Part shown: positions 11,226 to 24,129 of the stretch, one piece after another | How positions within the stretch are numbered: the stretch's first letter is position 1 | Layout of the letters: the number at the start of each line of letters is the position of its first letter | From: Phytophthora sp. 'mugwort' | Taxonomy: Eukaryota > Oomycota > Peronosporomycetes > Peronosporales > Peronosporaceae | Direction: 5' to 3' | Length of the DNA: 64,000 nucleotides | NCBI GenBank assembly: GCA_033558025.1 | Contig: JAUCEF010000012.1 | Coordinates: 1,178,001-1,242,000 of the forward strand | Made by a program: the position numbers and the translations under genes | The notes under the pieces: model-generated | Seen by the model: the letters and a program-made list of their open reading frames with translations, nothing else | The model's database searches: none | Told to the model about the DNA's origin: nothing

Positions 11226-13158
11226 AGTACTCACTATCCTGAAAGGCCGGGTCTGAACAGAATCTTTGGTCGGCAAGCAAACAAGAAGAGCCGCATTACG
11301 GCAACCCTGTGGACCACGCGTCAGTGTGTACATCGTCGCGTCGGCCATGTAGCTTAGGATTTCTTGGCTTGCTTTTTCAAGAAGGAGCTGCCAAAATCCG
11401 TTGAAGAAGTCGAAAAGGCCAAAGAAACACACGCCTCAACGTGTTCAGTGATCACCTATAGTATCGGCATGACGCCAGCAATGGGTTCTGTCTCGGCGTT
11501 GGCTGATCGATAATCACTTGTCTGCCTGGATTTGTCCTTGCCAGGTTTTTTTTTACAGGGAGGGCGGGGCAAACCCATCGGCTTGATGCATTTTCGTAGA
11601 CCCATCCGAGCCGTACGAGCCCATCGTTGAATTCTTGCAGGAATTGCCCGGCGTATATGCTCTCGGTTTGTACCTAAAAGGTTTGGCACCTTTTCGCATT
11701 GGAAGCTCTAGCGGTAGAACCTTGGCAGGCGGATCCGGCTCCAACCGGAGTCTCCAGATATCATACATGTAAACGATAGTGCACAGCTTGCCCTAATTCT
11801 CCGGCGGGAAACTTACTCTCGAGAGCCCTCGCAACCATCGCATCCACTGCCTGACAAACCTCCTCATCCGGTGTACAATCTGCTTGGAAGTCATGGTCGA
11901 ATGCAATCGGTCATCACCGTCCGCTGAAGTACGCACGGCCAACTGCTCCAGTTGGCGATTGATATTGATGCCCAGACCATTAAGGATATCTTCAGAATAA
12001 CTCATTCTCATCCTCATCAATCACTTCGTACGGTTTAACTGGTCTCAGAGCCGCGGTGTGCAACATGATAGCACAGAGCGATTCGCCGAAATTGTGTGCC
12101 TATCCATTGTTAACAGACTATCGGCCTAGCCAATGTTGTAGGTTCCCCAATACCACCCAACTTATCAAGCTCGTTTAGCTTCCGAGCACTATTGATGCTC
12201 TTCTCTGCCCCGGTATCTGCGCAATAGCGCATGAACAGCCTCTCTTCAAGCACAATGGTTTTGCCATGCTCGCAGAGAAGTACTTTATGCGCTTCAACTT
12301 TCAAGCATCGCGACCGATCCGCTTCGGGGCCCTGTTGTTGTTGCGACGCTCGTGCATCTTCTGAAGTATCTCCTCTTTTACATCAGCAGAAGCAGCTGGA
12401 CAATGAACCAGCCAATGCTCATCTTTGCACTTCAGGCAACCTCGGGTCGGCGGGGTTGATGTTGTTCGCTTTCCAGCTGTGTTGGAGCGATTCGCCATCA
12501 AGCATGTTACTGTCTTTTCTCTTGCGCTCGCGCTGATCCTTGGAACGGGAGCGCTTGCGACGCTGAAAACCGCAGTCCTGTTCAAATGTTTTTGCAAGAA
12601 TGATTTTGAACAGTTCCTTCTCGTCTTCCTTGAACTTTCTATCCTGGTATTTGACGTTGGTTGCAACTTCATCGCGCAAGCTCTGCTGTTGCAGTGATTC
12701 CACCAGTACTTTGCACTTCAGCCGAGATCCTTCTTTCCCAGTGAAAAACTCCTACCATCCTAGCTAACTCTCTATCCCTGGCATAGAATTGCATCACCCG
12801 CTCTTTGACGTCACTTTCTGCCATGTCTACGACGGCATTCTCTTTACAGAGCAGCAACATCTGGAACAGAACTGTTCTTCACCGACATAATTATTTCGTC
12901 GATCTTGCTGAGCATGAACTCGTTCGTGACCGTCTCGATGTCGATGACCCAGTCGAACACACCAGACTTTAAGAAGCGTTCGTTGTACGACTTCTTCACG
13001 CCCACGAGCACCTCTGTCATCTTGTCGGTGTCGTTGTTGCAACTCATCGCTACCTCGTCCTCGTACTCTCGTCGGAGTTTTCGCCATTGCACCAGGGCAG
13101 CATGCGAAATACTCCTGAGTTTAGGCGCAGCAAGTGACATTAACAGAGCCATAGGCAC
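11226..13158 (-). mobile_element. Ty3/gypsy retrotransposon fragment, decayed
   Basis: Read on the minus strand. A Gag-like region spans 13158-12301 and ends in a CCHC-like knuckle (GCLKCKDEHWLVHCPAAS). Next comes a short protease-like piece (12304-12110) with CADTGAE. Then reverse transcriptase begins: WRLRLEPDPPAKVLPLELP (about 11755-11700), DYRSANAETEPIAGVMP (about 11510-11460) and FFGLFDFFNGFWQL (11425-11385), then YTLTRGPQGC. RT stops before the YxDD box, so the element is truncated at its 3' end and broken by frameshifts and stops. No LTRs, RNase H or integrase are visible. Confidence 0.75.
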
Positions 13159-13219
13159 AGTTGAATTTCGACCAGCGTCGGTCGCTACGCCTCGGAGGTG
13201 TCGAGTTGCTTCGTGCTGA

Positions 13220-16200
13220 TCTCGTTATTGTGACCTTAGCACTGCTAAATAATTCTTTGTAGTAGGTCCCACTAAAAAAAATCGTTAATACAGTCGGGGA
13301 AGCAGGTACTCCCTTCCGTTATCTGCCGAGTGTATTGCGTTTGCCGGATATGAGATAAAAAAACAAAAGTGAGAAACAAAAATATGCATGCCGACGAGTT
13401 GCCTTACATCGCCACAACCAGCGTCCCAGTGGTGGCGCTCTACACGACGCTCAGTAGAAATCCTTTCTGCAATTTGCGCCAGCTTGAGTTAAAGATCGCA
13501 CGCACGATCTCCTCTTAAACCCCTAAACTAGCACTCCTGGTTGCGGCGCTCAGGTTCAACGTTAATGCATACTGGGCAACAGCACAAATGGCTGACTGCA
13601 ACCAGATGCTGGCAGCAGCGCGCTACACAGTGTCGCCGCCATACTCGACTGTACTTCGTGGCGTGGTTGGGCTTTTTATGCCGCCACCCATTACCCTACA
13701 AGTACATACATGATAGGTAGTATGACCGGCTGTTCAACAATGTCGGTATCCCCTGGCAGAAAATACCTTTAAATAGGAATATATTTAGCTGGTTACCGAC
13801 GTTATGATTAGCAAGAGATTCACACAACCCCTCACGGAAATTTCAAAGCTACTTCGGGCGTAGCGCGACTTTGTTACATACGCCACAGACGGATAGGGAT
13901 GTCTGATTTAGACTCTGAAGTGTGTCCAAGGCTTGGACTCCAAGCAGCATCTCAATCAAGATCCGCGACAAACACTAGCGTGGTTCCAAACACTTCGAAC
14001 TACAAGGCAGGGATTAATAGTAGTGAGAATTTTGGGGAGTAGACATACACATATTCCTACTGGGTGGAGCTCAAGAGCTTCGACTATCGAGAAGCCTATG
14101 ATGGAGAGAGTCAAAGAGTAGAGCTATTATGTAGTGCTATATCTACGTCAAACTACTCTTTATTCGTGAATCATTTCACGATTCTGCCGCAGAAGCAATT
14201 GCTTTCACATTTAGTTCTGGTGCGCTGCGCGTTCATCACGGGTTAGACCGTAGCAAAGCACGCTCTTGATAAGTTGAGTTCGACGTCTTTCCTAGCCATA
14301 ATCTTGCAAGCATTGCAACCGAAGGGAATCTATGCTTATCGAAGTCCCGAAACTATTGCAGAATATCTACATGCTAGTACACTTCGTACAGATCCCATCG
14401 AATAGAATCACCCTGTCGACAGCACATCTCTTTCTTGAGCACCTCGTAGTCACCACCATTCTGCGTCACCACCACATTGGCCCAGTCAACATCCAGGTCA
14501 AACCACTTGCGATGGACATCATCAGCTTTCTCCAGCATGTGTGTCGTTCTGTCTCTCACGTGAGTCACGGCACGGCTACTAGATATCGGAGCTCCAAGCG
14601 ACATACGATACTATGGAACTCCATCCGAGGCGTTGGAATATAGGAATCGTGTGCTGACAACCACCGGCAAATACGTCACCTGATGAACTCCATCCGCTAT
14701 TTTTTAAGGATTCGAAAACGACAGCAAAATACGCCACATCAAAATAAAGACGTTTGATTGGTTAAAACTAAAATTTATATGCTCATAATACCGATTTGAC
14801 CGATCCCAAGAAAACGGTGATACGCATAGCCAGGACCAATGTGCAAAACCAAAGCAGATATATAACCCCAAAAGTTATGTAACAAGGACAAAACGACACT
14901 TGTCAGCTGATTTCAATATGGCACGAGCGCATTTGTCCCAGGACAGCACTTCCAGGAGCTTTACAATTAATAATAAGACAGGTGGTATTGATTTTGTCCC
15001 TCATCCGATATATTGGGTTAAATTTCTATCGCAGGACTCTTTTAAACACAATTGTTCATCTTATTCACGCAATTATATTAACTAACGCCAGAGCCACTCT
15101 GGGGCAAATTGTGCTTTTGAAAGTGCATGATTTCAGTTGGCATTGTGGCAAACAGCCATTTACATGAAAATTTGCAGAGATTACCTAATTTTGATTGGCT
15201 AAAATGATCTGATTATTTTTTAACAGACTTAGGAGTACCAATCTCTCGTGGTGTATGTTGTTCTCGGGGGGATTTGCCTGATTGTTGTCTGTAGTAGGTT
15301 CGAAGGGGTACCAATCTACTATTAAAGTGTATACATGTACTGTCCGTCTTGCGTAAATACACATAACACGGACAACAGAGGAGGGTGGTTGCGACTCGAA
15401 CGTGCGAGAGCAGACATAATTTGCTTATTAATAGCAAATCCGCTCGGTATTATTGCGGAACGGTGAGTATTCCGGCGAGTTGAGCCTTGTACTGGGATGG
15501 TGAGATAAGCAGCAATTGTCTTTGCGAAGTACTGTAGCTCAAGACGGGATGGCATCAGAAAGTTAGGGTAAAGGGAGATGGGAGGCATACATTACCAAAG
15601 TAAGCTTAAGTTTAAGCCTAAAATGTTGCGCGGCGATACGGTGCGTAGCCTGTTGGGGACCAACAGGCAGCACAACCATACATACCATTTGCTTCCCAGT
15701 CGGGATCTTGGTTAAGATGGGATGTAGTGCCTCTTTCAACCCAAGCTCGTGCAATCGTCATGATGATGGCAGGTTCAGTAAGCTCGTACAGTCGGCTAGG
15801 AACGTCGTGAGTTTAGCCCATTTTATGTATGTTGAGACTATGTTGGACTGCCAATTTGGCAGGCTTCAACTGTCACTAATCGATTGGTTAAATCGAGTAG
15901 TGCTGGCCAAAGTCCAGCATTTTGGCGACAGGCCAGGTCTGACGGTTGGCTAAAATCCTTGACGAATTAGCGCCCAATCTCTTACAATCGACATGATGAC
16001 GGCCATATGTCACTCATTAGAAGAGGTTCATTTTACATGTAGTTCATGTTCGTATAATCGTCATGAATGTTACTCATTAGAACAGGTTCAGTCTAGTTTA
16101 TGTCAGTGATGGTACCTTATAATTTTTATAGTAGTACCGCAACAATGACATTAGTGTTTGGCCTTCCAATGCTTCAAAAAGGGAAAATTATACCTATGGA

Positions 16201-17099
16201 ACGTATTTCTCTGTAATGGGGGTGGTGTAAGTGGTATGTTTTTCCTAGCAGACTTCAAACTGGCCTGAAACGCGACGTGATCAGTTGCTGCGTGTATGTG
16301 CTCGAATATATGTTTATTACGCGACGCGTCGTGAGTTTAGCTTAATTATATAAGTTGTGGGCTACACTTAACACGCTAGCGAACACAGAACATCCTATCT
16401 CAACCACGATCCCGAGTAGATGTTCAACAGCCAATCTAGTCCCCATGGAAGAAGCTTGTCGCGGAGCTTGGTTGAGATTGGGAGATTACTCCACTGGGGG
16501 GGGGGGAAATAACGATGATTTATCGTTGTGGTTGTATATGTAGCTAGTTCAGCGCACACAGCCCGTAACACGCACTCCTGACTTCAAACCACACCACACC
16601 CTCACTTCTAAACTCGCTTGGCAGACCACCAGCAATTCACACTTCCGAACAACCACTCAAGTTACCGCTTATACACCGTGAATATGTGCTTCACTTACCA
16701 CCTCGTTATGTTGATTGCGGTGACTCTCCACACCTGCGGCAGTGCGCTCCATGCGGCTCTCCTCGGATATAGCCCCCCATTTAAATAAAACTAGATGTAG
16801 TTAGCAGTCAATATATGCAATAATGCGCAGGCCCGCTGGAGCAGTGACTTGGCTTAAACCCCACACTGGAATAAAAAGGCAGTGGACAGGCTCAGCCAAC
16901 AGGCACTTCGCGCGCAAACCGGTGTCACTTCGCTTTTCGACTCCCCCCCCCCCCCCCTCAACCACCAGACCACCGACCACCAACATGCCTTCCCGCCCCG
17001 CAGTCACTATCAGATCAGGAGCCTGCTCACGTCTACCGGATGCGGTAGACGTGGGGGTTGCCCGCTCGCCTACACCACGTTCGACGCATTAATGAACAT
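13220..17099. other. Long gene-poor region
   Basis: Mostly A/T-rich with no gene I can support. The only protein-like reading is minus 14604-14374 (76 codons; WFDLDVDWANVVVTQNGGDY), which may be a fragment of an unidentified mobile element. Imperfect direct repeats lie at 15751-16090 (listed separately). There is a run of G near 16496-16506 and a run of C near 16945-16958. Confidence 0.5.
15751..16090 (+). repeat. Imperfect direct repeats
   Basis: Three related segments begin near 15751, 15984 and 16054. They share AATCG.CATGA and AGGTTCA; the last two also share ACTCATTAGAA.AGGTTCA at about 70 bp spacing. No function is apparent. Confidence 0.45.
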
Positions 17100-18098
17100 C
17101 ACGTCCAGCGCTGCGTCGACCGTGGAGTGGGCCATGTCAGTGCACTTGTTGCCCCCGGCGCTCTTGTTCCCCAAGTGCACGACGTCCATGCGCCTGGCCA
17201 TCGGGCTCGAGAGGTGGCGCTGCTCGCGCGCATCGTGCCGCACGGAACGCAGCGGGCACACACGGGCTCATTCTTTGCGAAGAGCAAGCTGCCGCTCAGG
17301 AAGCTTGTGCAGCTCGTTTGTCAGTGATGCGCGCGCACCCCGATGACCACTGCGGACCAAGGTGAGCGTGCACCAACAAGCGGCCATGCAGACGTATGCG
17401 TACTGCCGCGATATCTGCTCCAAGGAGATGCTCTCCATTCCTGTGGAGGTGGGTGGCGAGGACCACGTAGTGGAAATTGATGAAACATCGCTGAAGAAGT
17501 CCACGTATAACCGCGGGCGGCGCTACGCGGACTACTGGCTATTTGGGGGCGTCGACAGGACGACCAACCGTTGGTTCGGGGTCGTCACCTATGAGGACAG
17601 GTCGAAACCAATTCTGTCGAAGCTCACCAAGAAGCACATTCGATCTGGGTAGTAGCTACATTATTTGCCTTGACATCACTATACTAATGTATCTAAATAT
17701 TTGCAGCACTACCATCATGAGCGACCAATTCGCGTCGTACGTCTCCGTCAACGGCGAGCACACACTCGCAACAACAGAGACGCGCGAGCAGAACAGCACT
17801 CATTTGGGGGTCAACCACAGTGAGACGTACGTGGACCCGTCGCCCTCACGAACCGCATGGAGGGCGCCTGGGAGATCCGGGTCAAACACTACATTAAGGT
17901 AAGCGTTTGACTAGTTGTCGTACACAGCGATACTAATGGCTACATTGTGTGGGACAGGGAATGCGAGGCATGAACAAGTCGCTGCTGCCCATGTACTTGG
18001 ACGAGTACTTGTGGCGCAGCTGGTTCGCGCCACCGAAAACGACCGCCACGGATGTGCTCCACGCGCTCGTCCAAGGCATAGTGTACTACTACTACTAG
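17100..18098 (+). pseudogene. Merlin / IS1595-type DDE transposase, nearly complete
   Basis: A Cys-containing N-terminal zinc-finger-like part (RWRCSRASCRTERS, 17210-17255, then FFAKSKLPLRKLVQLVCQ in a shifted frame) leads into the catalytic domain. This has VEIDETSLKKSTYNRGRRYA (first Asp, about 17472-17530), YWLFGGVDRTTNRWFG, TIMSDQFASYVSVNGEHT (second Asp, about 17712-17765) and NRMEGAWEIRVKHYIK (Glu, in a +1 frame, 17850-17897). The ending is LLPMYLDEYLWRSWF to a stop at 18096-18098. Two plausible introns restore frame: 17649-17706 and 17899-17957. One frameshift near 17843 and one near 17260 separate it from an intact gene. Residues of the DDE triad appear preserved. Terminal repeats were not found. 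Confidence 0.8.
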
Positions 18099-20258
18099 GC
18101 TCTTAAGAACAATCTACAAGTCTAGCATCTTTTGAAATTTGACTTGTCTGCTAATTTTTAAATGTGGGGCTTAGTGCGAGGAGAGCCCTTCATGTGGCCA
18201 AGGATAACGCAGTGATCGGGAACGGGATTTTGCCTGCTATCGCCGACGCGAACCACGCGAACGGTGGACGGCTGTGCGTCGTGCTGATAAGGATATCATA
18301 GACAAAGATGAGGTTGACGAGCGTAATATTGACAGGGATGAGATTGCCGAAGAGAGAGGCTGAGGTGTTCCGGAACATTTAAAAAGTTAAATCCCGTCAA
18401 CGCGCTGACAAAGGCATCGACAAAGAGTAAAGAACACGCTGAAAAGATACGCAACACTATGAAGGCAGCAGGCGACCTTAAGGACTGGCGAGCCTTTCAG
18501 AAATTGAAGACCGAATTCGTTGCCAAGTAAGAACTTTTTGATGGTATGAGGAAAAGGTACTCATGCAATGTGATTGATCTCGCTTAGAGAACTGGTATCC
18601 TCTGACAGTAAGACTCACACTACAATATTGTTTGTCGTCTTAACTTTCTTCACTGCTTCCGTTTGAGCCCCAAAAGGTTTCTGCTTATGTTCTCGATTGT
18701 AGCTACACCTTGAAGCCCCCCCACTACCACCATCGCGACCGCCTCGCTGTTACACGAGCCTGACGAAGGGAATAGTTGCAGCCGTGAGTGCAAAGAACTA
18801 AGTGTGTCGATGCGTGGAATTCTTTTCGTGCATCTCCCATGTCAATCGCGTCCAGCATTGACACCAAAATTTTAACACGCGATTAATCTCAGTCAGTACC
18901 TCCCCCGGTACATACCGATCTTCTATTTTCCACATTATTCAATCGGTCCCGATACCAGCTAACAATTTCTGTCGCTATCGCTGTCCTAGCTGCTACACAC
19001 GTCGCGTTGGAAGTTTATGGGGACAATATCGCCAAGCGCTCCTCCCTACCTGCTTCGCACTCTTTTTCCACGAGTATGCCGTTCGCTCCGATAACGGGGT
19101 GAGATTCCGCAGAGTTAACTTCATTCGTATTAATCTTTCGCCTTTCCGATGACGGGGTGAGAAACAGGGCGAGCCGTCACACCGACTAGGTCTCCATCTG
19201 GAAGCTCCTGGACGTCCTCGACGACGAAAAGTCGGTCGTAGACCACCCATATATTATTCGGAAATGCTGTCAGGTTTTTTTCGTCTTATATTGTGGATTG
19301 TTGGTCTACACACAACGCGGCAGCACTGAACCCCATCCTGCATACTGTATCCGACAAAAATCTCAGACTGATTAACTCAGGATTGGCTGGCTGAAATGCT
19401 ATCAAAATGACAAAGAAACATCCAGTCGGATATTGACTTGTTAGATAATGAAATATCTCGCTGTTTGATTGGTTCAAATAAGTGCAACTTATGAACTCAG
19501 TGTTACTGTTTGGAGCGGTGGTTAAGGATCGGCAAACTGCCAAGTTTTTCATTGGCGGTTTCTTGATCTTTGTCTGTACATCAAACCAACATCTACTTGA
19601 ACTAAAGCAATAATTTTATTGTAATACAATTATGACCAAGAGGACGGGTATACTATATCCCTTTTACTGGCGCTGATGAGCAGTGAGAGAAAACGTCGAT
19701 AATTGTAGTGAATGCTCGTTGCGGGTTTGGTGAAGTCTGGATTCTAGAAACAAAATAATCTCACTTTCAAATCTACGACTATGGAGGACTTCTGCACTTT
19801 CTTATTTGAGCCTCAAGGTCAACCGCTTCGTAGGAGCAAGCTTTGGGGGAGCAATTACTCAGAAGGGCTACTCCAACTTGGTCTTCTTATGATTGCACCT
19901 CGCTGTCTACCTCGGCTAGGCCCCTACCGCTAGACACACAGCATACGCGTGCTAAGCGCGTGCCATGTGGGGAATATAGCTGGTGCGACATGAATGGTGC
20001 GATCTGATTGGATGATCCTTGTGGTATCGCGGGCTGTGATTAGACGGTTGGCTTCAACTTGGTCTATCTTATGATTGAACCGTTTGACCGCGCCTCAAAT
20101 CGTTTACGATCATTTTGATTGTATACAAGGAACACAAGGAACATTGCATGTAGAGAGAGACAAGCAAGCTAAGACATTTAACTCAATCGAACTCACTTTC
20201 GGATTCCTTCCTTCTGGACACTTCACTACGAGCCTCGCCCGCATATTCTCAATTGGTT
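18099..20258. other. Intergenic, no gene recognised
   Basis: No supported ORF. A short direct repeat, CTCCGATAACGGGGTGAGA (about 19093) and TTCCGATGACGGGGTGAGA (about 19144), is visible. CAACTTGGTCT..CTTATGATTG occurs at about 19873 and 20055, shortly upstream of the copia fragment, and may be part of its leader or LTR. No LTR boundary could be defined. Confidence 0.4.
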
Positions 20259-22755
20259 ATGAGCCCAAGCTACGCCGACAACATCGACAAGCTCGTGGTA
20301 GAGAACTACTTTCACTGGGAGTTCAACATGCGGATTAAGCTCGCGCGCAAGGGTTTGCTGCCGCAGCCATCAAGCCCGAGTTCGACCAAGTGAGTGATCG
20401 TTCCCCGGAAGAGTGGAAGACCAACGATCTGAAGGCCCTTGGTGTGATCGCCGAATACGTGAGTCTCTCATATCAGGTCTACATCCATGGAGCGCTGACC
20501 GCCACCGACGCGTGGGCTATGGTCGAAGAGCAGTTCAATCGGAAGACGCTCAAGAATCGGCTCCTCGTCACTAAGAAGCTGCACAGCTTCAAGGTGGAGT
20601 CCGGAAATCGGTTCCCTGTGCACGTCGACGCGTTCAAGGAACTCGTGCTTCAGATGGAGCCAATCGGCGAGCCTCTGGACGAGACTCGGCAGCTCGTGCT
20701 CTACTCGACAGTTTGACTGACGAGTACAGTTGATTGCGACGGTTCTCGAGAACACGCCAAGCGTGACGCTCGCCTACGCGACCCAAGCACTCTCTGGTGT
20801 TCAAGCCTTGGATGAATCGTCATCGGCTCAATAGAGAGCGTTCGTGACGAAGAGGAAGGACTTCGGTGGCAAGTGTCGCGTCAGTGGCAAGTGTTTCTAC
20901 TGCAAGAAGCAAGGGCACATGGAGTTCGAGTGTCATAAGAAAAAGGCCGAGGAGGGACGCGGACAAGTGGCGCAGGCTCAAGCGTCAGACTTCGCGTTCA
21001 CGCCAACGAGCGCGATGAGCAAGTCGAAATGGCTCGTCGACTCTGGTGCAAGCTTGCACATGACCAGCGTCGGGGACAATTTCGTGTCCATGAAGGACCT
21101 GAAGACGCCAGTCCGCATCACGATCGCGGATGGCACGAAGGTCGACGCAGTTGCAACGGGCATCGTGGGGTCGAAGTGGATGGACGGGACGTCAATCACG
21201 TTGTCGGATGTGCTGTACATCCCTGCAATTGAAGGAAGCCTCATCTCGGTGTCGAAGCTGGTCTAGAAAGACATCGTCGCGCTGTGCGGCAAGGACAAGT
21301 GTGTATTTCGCTATGGCGACGCTACGGTGATAGAGGCCAAGCGCTGTAGAAATGTCTACAAGCTGAAGACACTGGGGGATGAGGTGTACCATGTTGCGAC
21401 GACACCTCGTAAGGAGCCATGGGCACTGGTGCACGCACGCCTTGGCCCCATCCCGTACAAGCGCGACGAGCAGCAATTAGCCATGGCGGAAGGAGTGCCT
21501 CGCGTCACGGATGTCACCCTTGGTGACGACGTCTGCGCAGGCTGCTGCATGGGGAAGATGAAGGCCGACGAGTATCCGCGACACCCGGAGAAGCTCGTCA
21601 AGAATGCCGACGTGCTGGATCTGGTGCACTCGGCGTGACGGATCCGATGCAGGCCAAGACGCCAGGTGGTTGCCCGTACATGGTAACATTCATCGACGAC
21701 TACTGGTACGTCACGTGACTGTATACTTCATGAAGGCAAAGTCGGAAGTGCTGTGAAAGTTCAAGATCTTCAAGGCAGCAATGGAGAACGCGATGGGCAA
21801 GACAATCAAGCGTCTGCGTTGTGGCAATGGCGGTGAGTACACGGGTCGACTGTTCAAGGACTATCTCAACCGCAGCGGCATCAATCATGAAAAGACGGTG
21901 CCGTGTACACCTCAGCAGAAAGGACTCGCTGAGCGTATGAACCGGAGTCACGCTGAGACGGCTCGCCGCATGCTCTACCATGAGAGCATTGAGAAGAAGT
22001 GGCTCCAGCTGTCAACACGGCTGCGTGGATCATCAACCGGATTCCCAACGCGGTGACCGTCAACACATCTTACGATCTGGTATACAGTGCCAAGCCGCAG
22101 CTCAAGAACATGAAGGTGTTTGGTGCGCTTGGTTACGCGCACATCCCTAACGAGAAGCGCCGCAAGCTGGATGTGAAGGCGTTCAAGTGTCGCTTCCTGG
22201 AATATGAAGATGGGGTCAAGGGATATCGGGTGCAGAACGTTGCAACCGGGAAGATGTAAATCCTGCGCACTTCATGGAGACGACTAGGTCCGAGCATTTG
22301 GTGATGCATCCAGAAGCTGATGACGAAGAAACCACTACTGTAGAGCATGCACCGCGCTCCGTAAGCATCACGCAGATCGTTCCGGCCGTATTGAAAGTAG
22401 TAACGTGATCCCACTTCAACGTGACACGGGCGCAAGCAATGCGATCGTGCCATATGGTCCGACCCATCCTATGATTACGCGGTCCCGTGCACGTCACATT
22501 GACGAGACGACGGATCCCGAAGAGGGAGGTGCGGAAAGAAGCAGATCATTCCACCGTCAACCACTGGGACGAAGCGACAGAGGATGGCGCAAAGCAGAGC
22601 GAAACCAAACGACGAGCTGCTCGCTATCGAAGGTGGTCAGGTCATGACTGCAATGGAAGAGATTCCCAAGTCGTACGTCGGAGCTACGACTGGTGCGGAC
22701 AGTGACGACTGAAAGAAGGCTATTGCTAGTGAGTTCGACTCGCTACCTGTCAATC
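20259..22755 (+). mobile_element. Ty1/copia retrotransposon fragment, decayed
   Basis: Gag begins near the ATG at 20259 (ENYFHWEFNMRIKLARKG) and continues at 20390-20716 (EEQFNRKTLKNRLLVTKKLH). It carries a CCHC knuckle CFYCKKQGHMEFECHKKK (20895-20948). Protease follows with WLVDSGASLHMTSV (21031-21072), then the GAG-pre-integrase section (ALVHARLGPIPYKRDEQ, 21426-21476). Integrase core pieces are FIDDYW (about 21690), RLRCGNGGEYTGRLFKDYLN (21811-21870, second Asp replaced by Gly in D-N-G-G) and GLAERMNRSH (21925-21955). The frame is lost repeatedly. The sequence stops at KKAIASEFDSL just before reverse transcriptase, so RT and RNase H are missing. Confidence 0.85.
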
Positions 22756-22799
22756 GGCTGCTTACGTCTCCAGCCATGGTGCGTGCGGATGGCACGAGA

Positions 22800-23420
22800 T
22801 GTCTAGTAAGTGCGACGCGACGAAGTGAGACTCCGTCGACGAGCACGGAGCTCACAACAACGCCATCCCCATACGCATCCAGCTCAACCCGGTTCGTTCG
22901 CGGCCAGCCAACTTCAAATTGACGCCGTTGCGCATTCTCAACGCCATGGTCGACAACGGCATCCTCTTCGATAACGCGCACGGGTATCGCGCGTGCGTGC
23001 AACGGTATTCATAGCACTACATGACGACGACATGCACGACAACAACAACGTCGATGAGATAGAGGAGCTGCTTGCACATCGGCCCTATTGCAAGATTCTT
23101 CACGACCCCATAGCATTACGAATTTGGCTACGACACCGACGGCGGTGGCAATCCAACTCTCACGCGCGGATCCATGGAGCACCCAGTTCTTTTCGGCTTC
23201 ACGTCCAATAATCTTCTGGTAATTTGGCGTGCCCACCCAACACGTGCATCACATTGACGCGTCTTCTAAGCTTAACACCGCGCCATTCCCTGCCATCGTT
23301 CTCGGCACAACATTCGAATTGATTTGAACGACGGCACTATCAGCCACAACGAGCATGATGATCCCAGCGATATGGTGTTGGAAGTGGAGCCGAGCACCGA
23401 TCGATGTGATATTTGCAAAG
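22800..23420 (+). pseudogene. MULE-type transposase fragment
   Basis: Across frames the plus strand reads IPIRIQLNPVRSRPANFKLT and PLRILNAMVDNGILFDNAHG (about 22862-22985), LHDDDMHDNNNVDEIEELLA (about 23010-23070), YDTDGGGNPTLTRGSMEHPV (about 23126-23186) and HIDASSKLNTAPFPAIVLGT (about 23250-23310). The last piece resembles the H-x-D-A-T-x-K-L-N motif around the first catalytic Asp of Mutator-like transposases. The remainder of the catalytic domain is absent, and the copia fragment abuts it upstream. Confidence 0.5.
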
Positions 23421-23499
23421 CAAAACGTAACGATTAGCTAGTGTGTTGCACCCTCGAGCAAATAGACGTTAATTTTCACCTTGCAGCGCACGAATGAGT

Positions 23500-24060
23500 T
23501 TTTTTTTTGGTCGCAGCAGTTTGTTGCTATAATGCGTCTTCTTTTCGCGCTAGGGATGCAACCACCTCACGGAAGATGGACGTCTCTGTTGACGCAGATG
23601 TCTTTTGCTTCATGGCTTTTCCCACAAGCTTCACTCTATCGGCATGCGCACGCAGCCCTACCAACGAAGCAACACGCCTCTTACCAAATGTAAGCAATAG
23701 CAGCAGTACAGTGGGTACAACAAATACCTTCTTCAACGCATTCCCCGTTCGATTTCTTGCGCTTGGTTGCTCGCCGTCCCGATTGACATGTTTGTTCGAA
23801 GTTATGTTTACGGCGTCAGAGTCCTACTCATGGTTGGTCAAAGCATCAAAGAGCGGGGTGTTGTGCATGTTTGGGTTAGGAGCCCAGTGCTCGAGGATCA
23901 GCTTCAGGCAAGGAGGAGGGGCCATCATCTTTTTTGGCACGTTGCCAGTAGCATTTCGATACAAACGGTACATCGACCACTTTTTCTTTAAATATGTGAT
24001 CTGTGGAGCGTAGATAGAGCATTTATTAACAAGGGCAGCAACAAGCGATTGCTCGATCAA
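23500..24060 (-). pseudogene. Myb/SANT-like domain protein remnant
   Basis: Minus reading 24060-23824 gives YLKKKWSMYRLYRNATGNVP followed by a Pro-rich PPPCLKLILEHWAPNP and NTPLFDAL. This looks like the third helix and trailing segment of Myb/SANT-like DNA-binding domains often linked to transposons. Minus 23736-23527 continues with a Lys/Arg-rich stretch. Stops interrupt it. I cannot name a specific element; it could belong to the same unit as the GC-rich repeat next to it. Confidence 0.35.
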
Positions 24061-24129
24061 ACTTCCCGTAGTGAAGTTGCGAACATTCGAAAAGACGGGG
24101 TGTCATCTTTAGGAATATATATCACCCAG

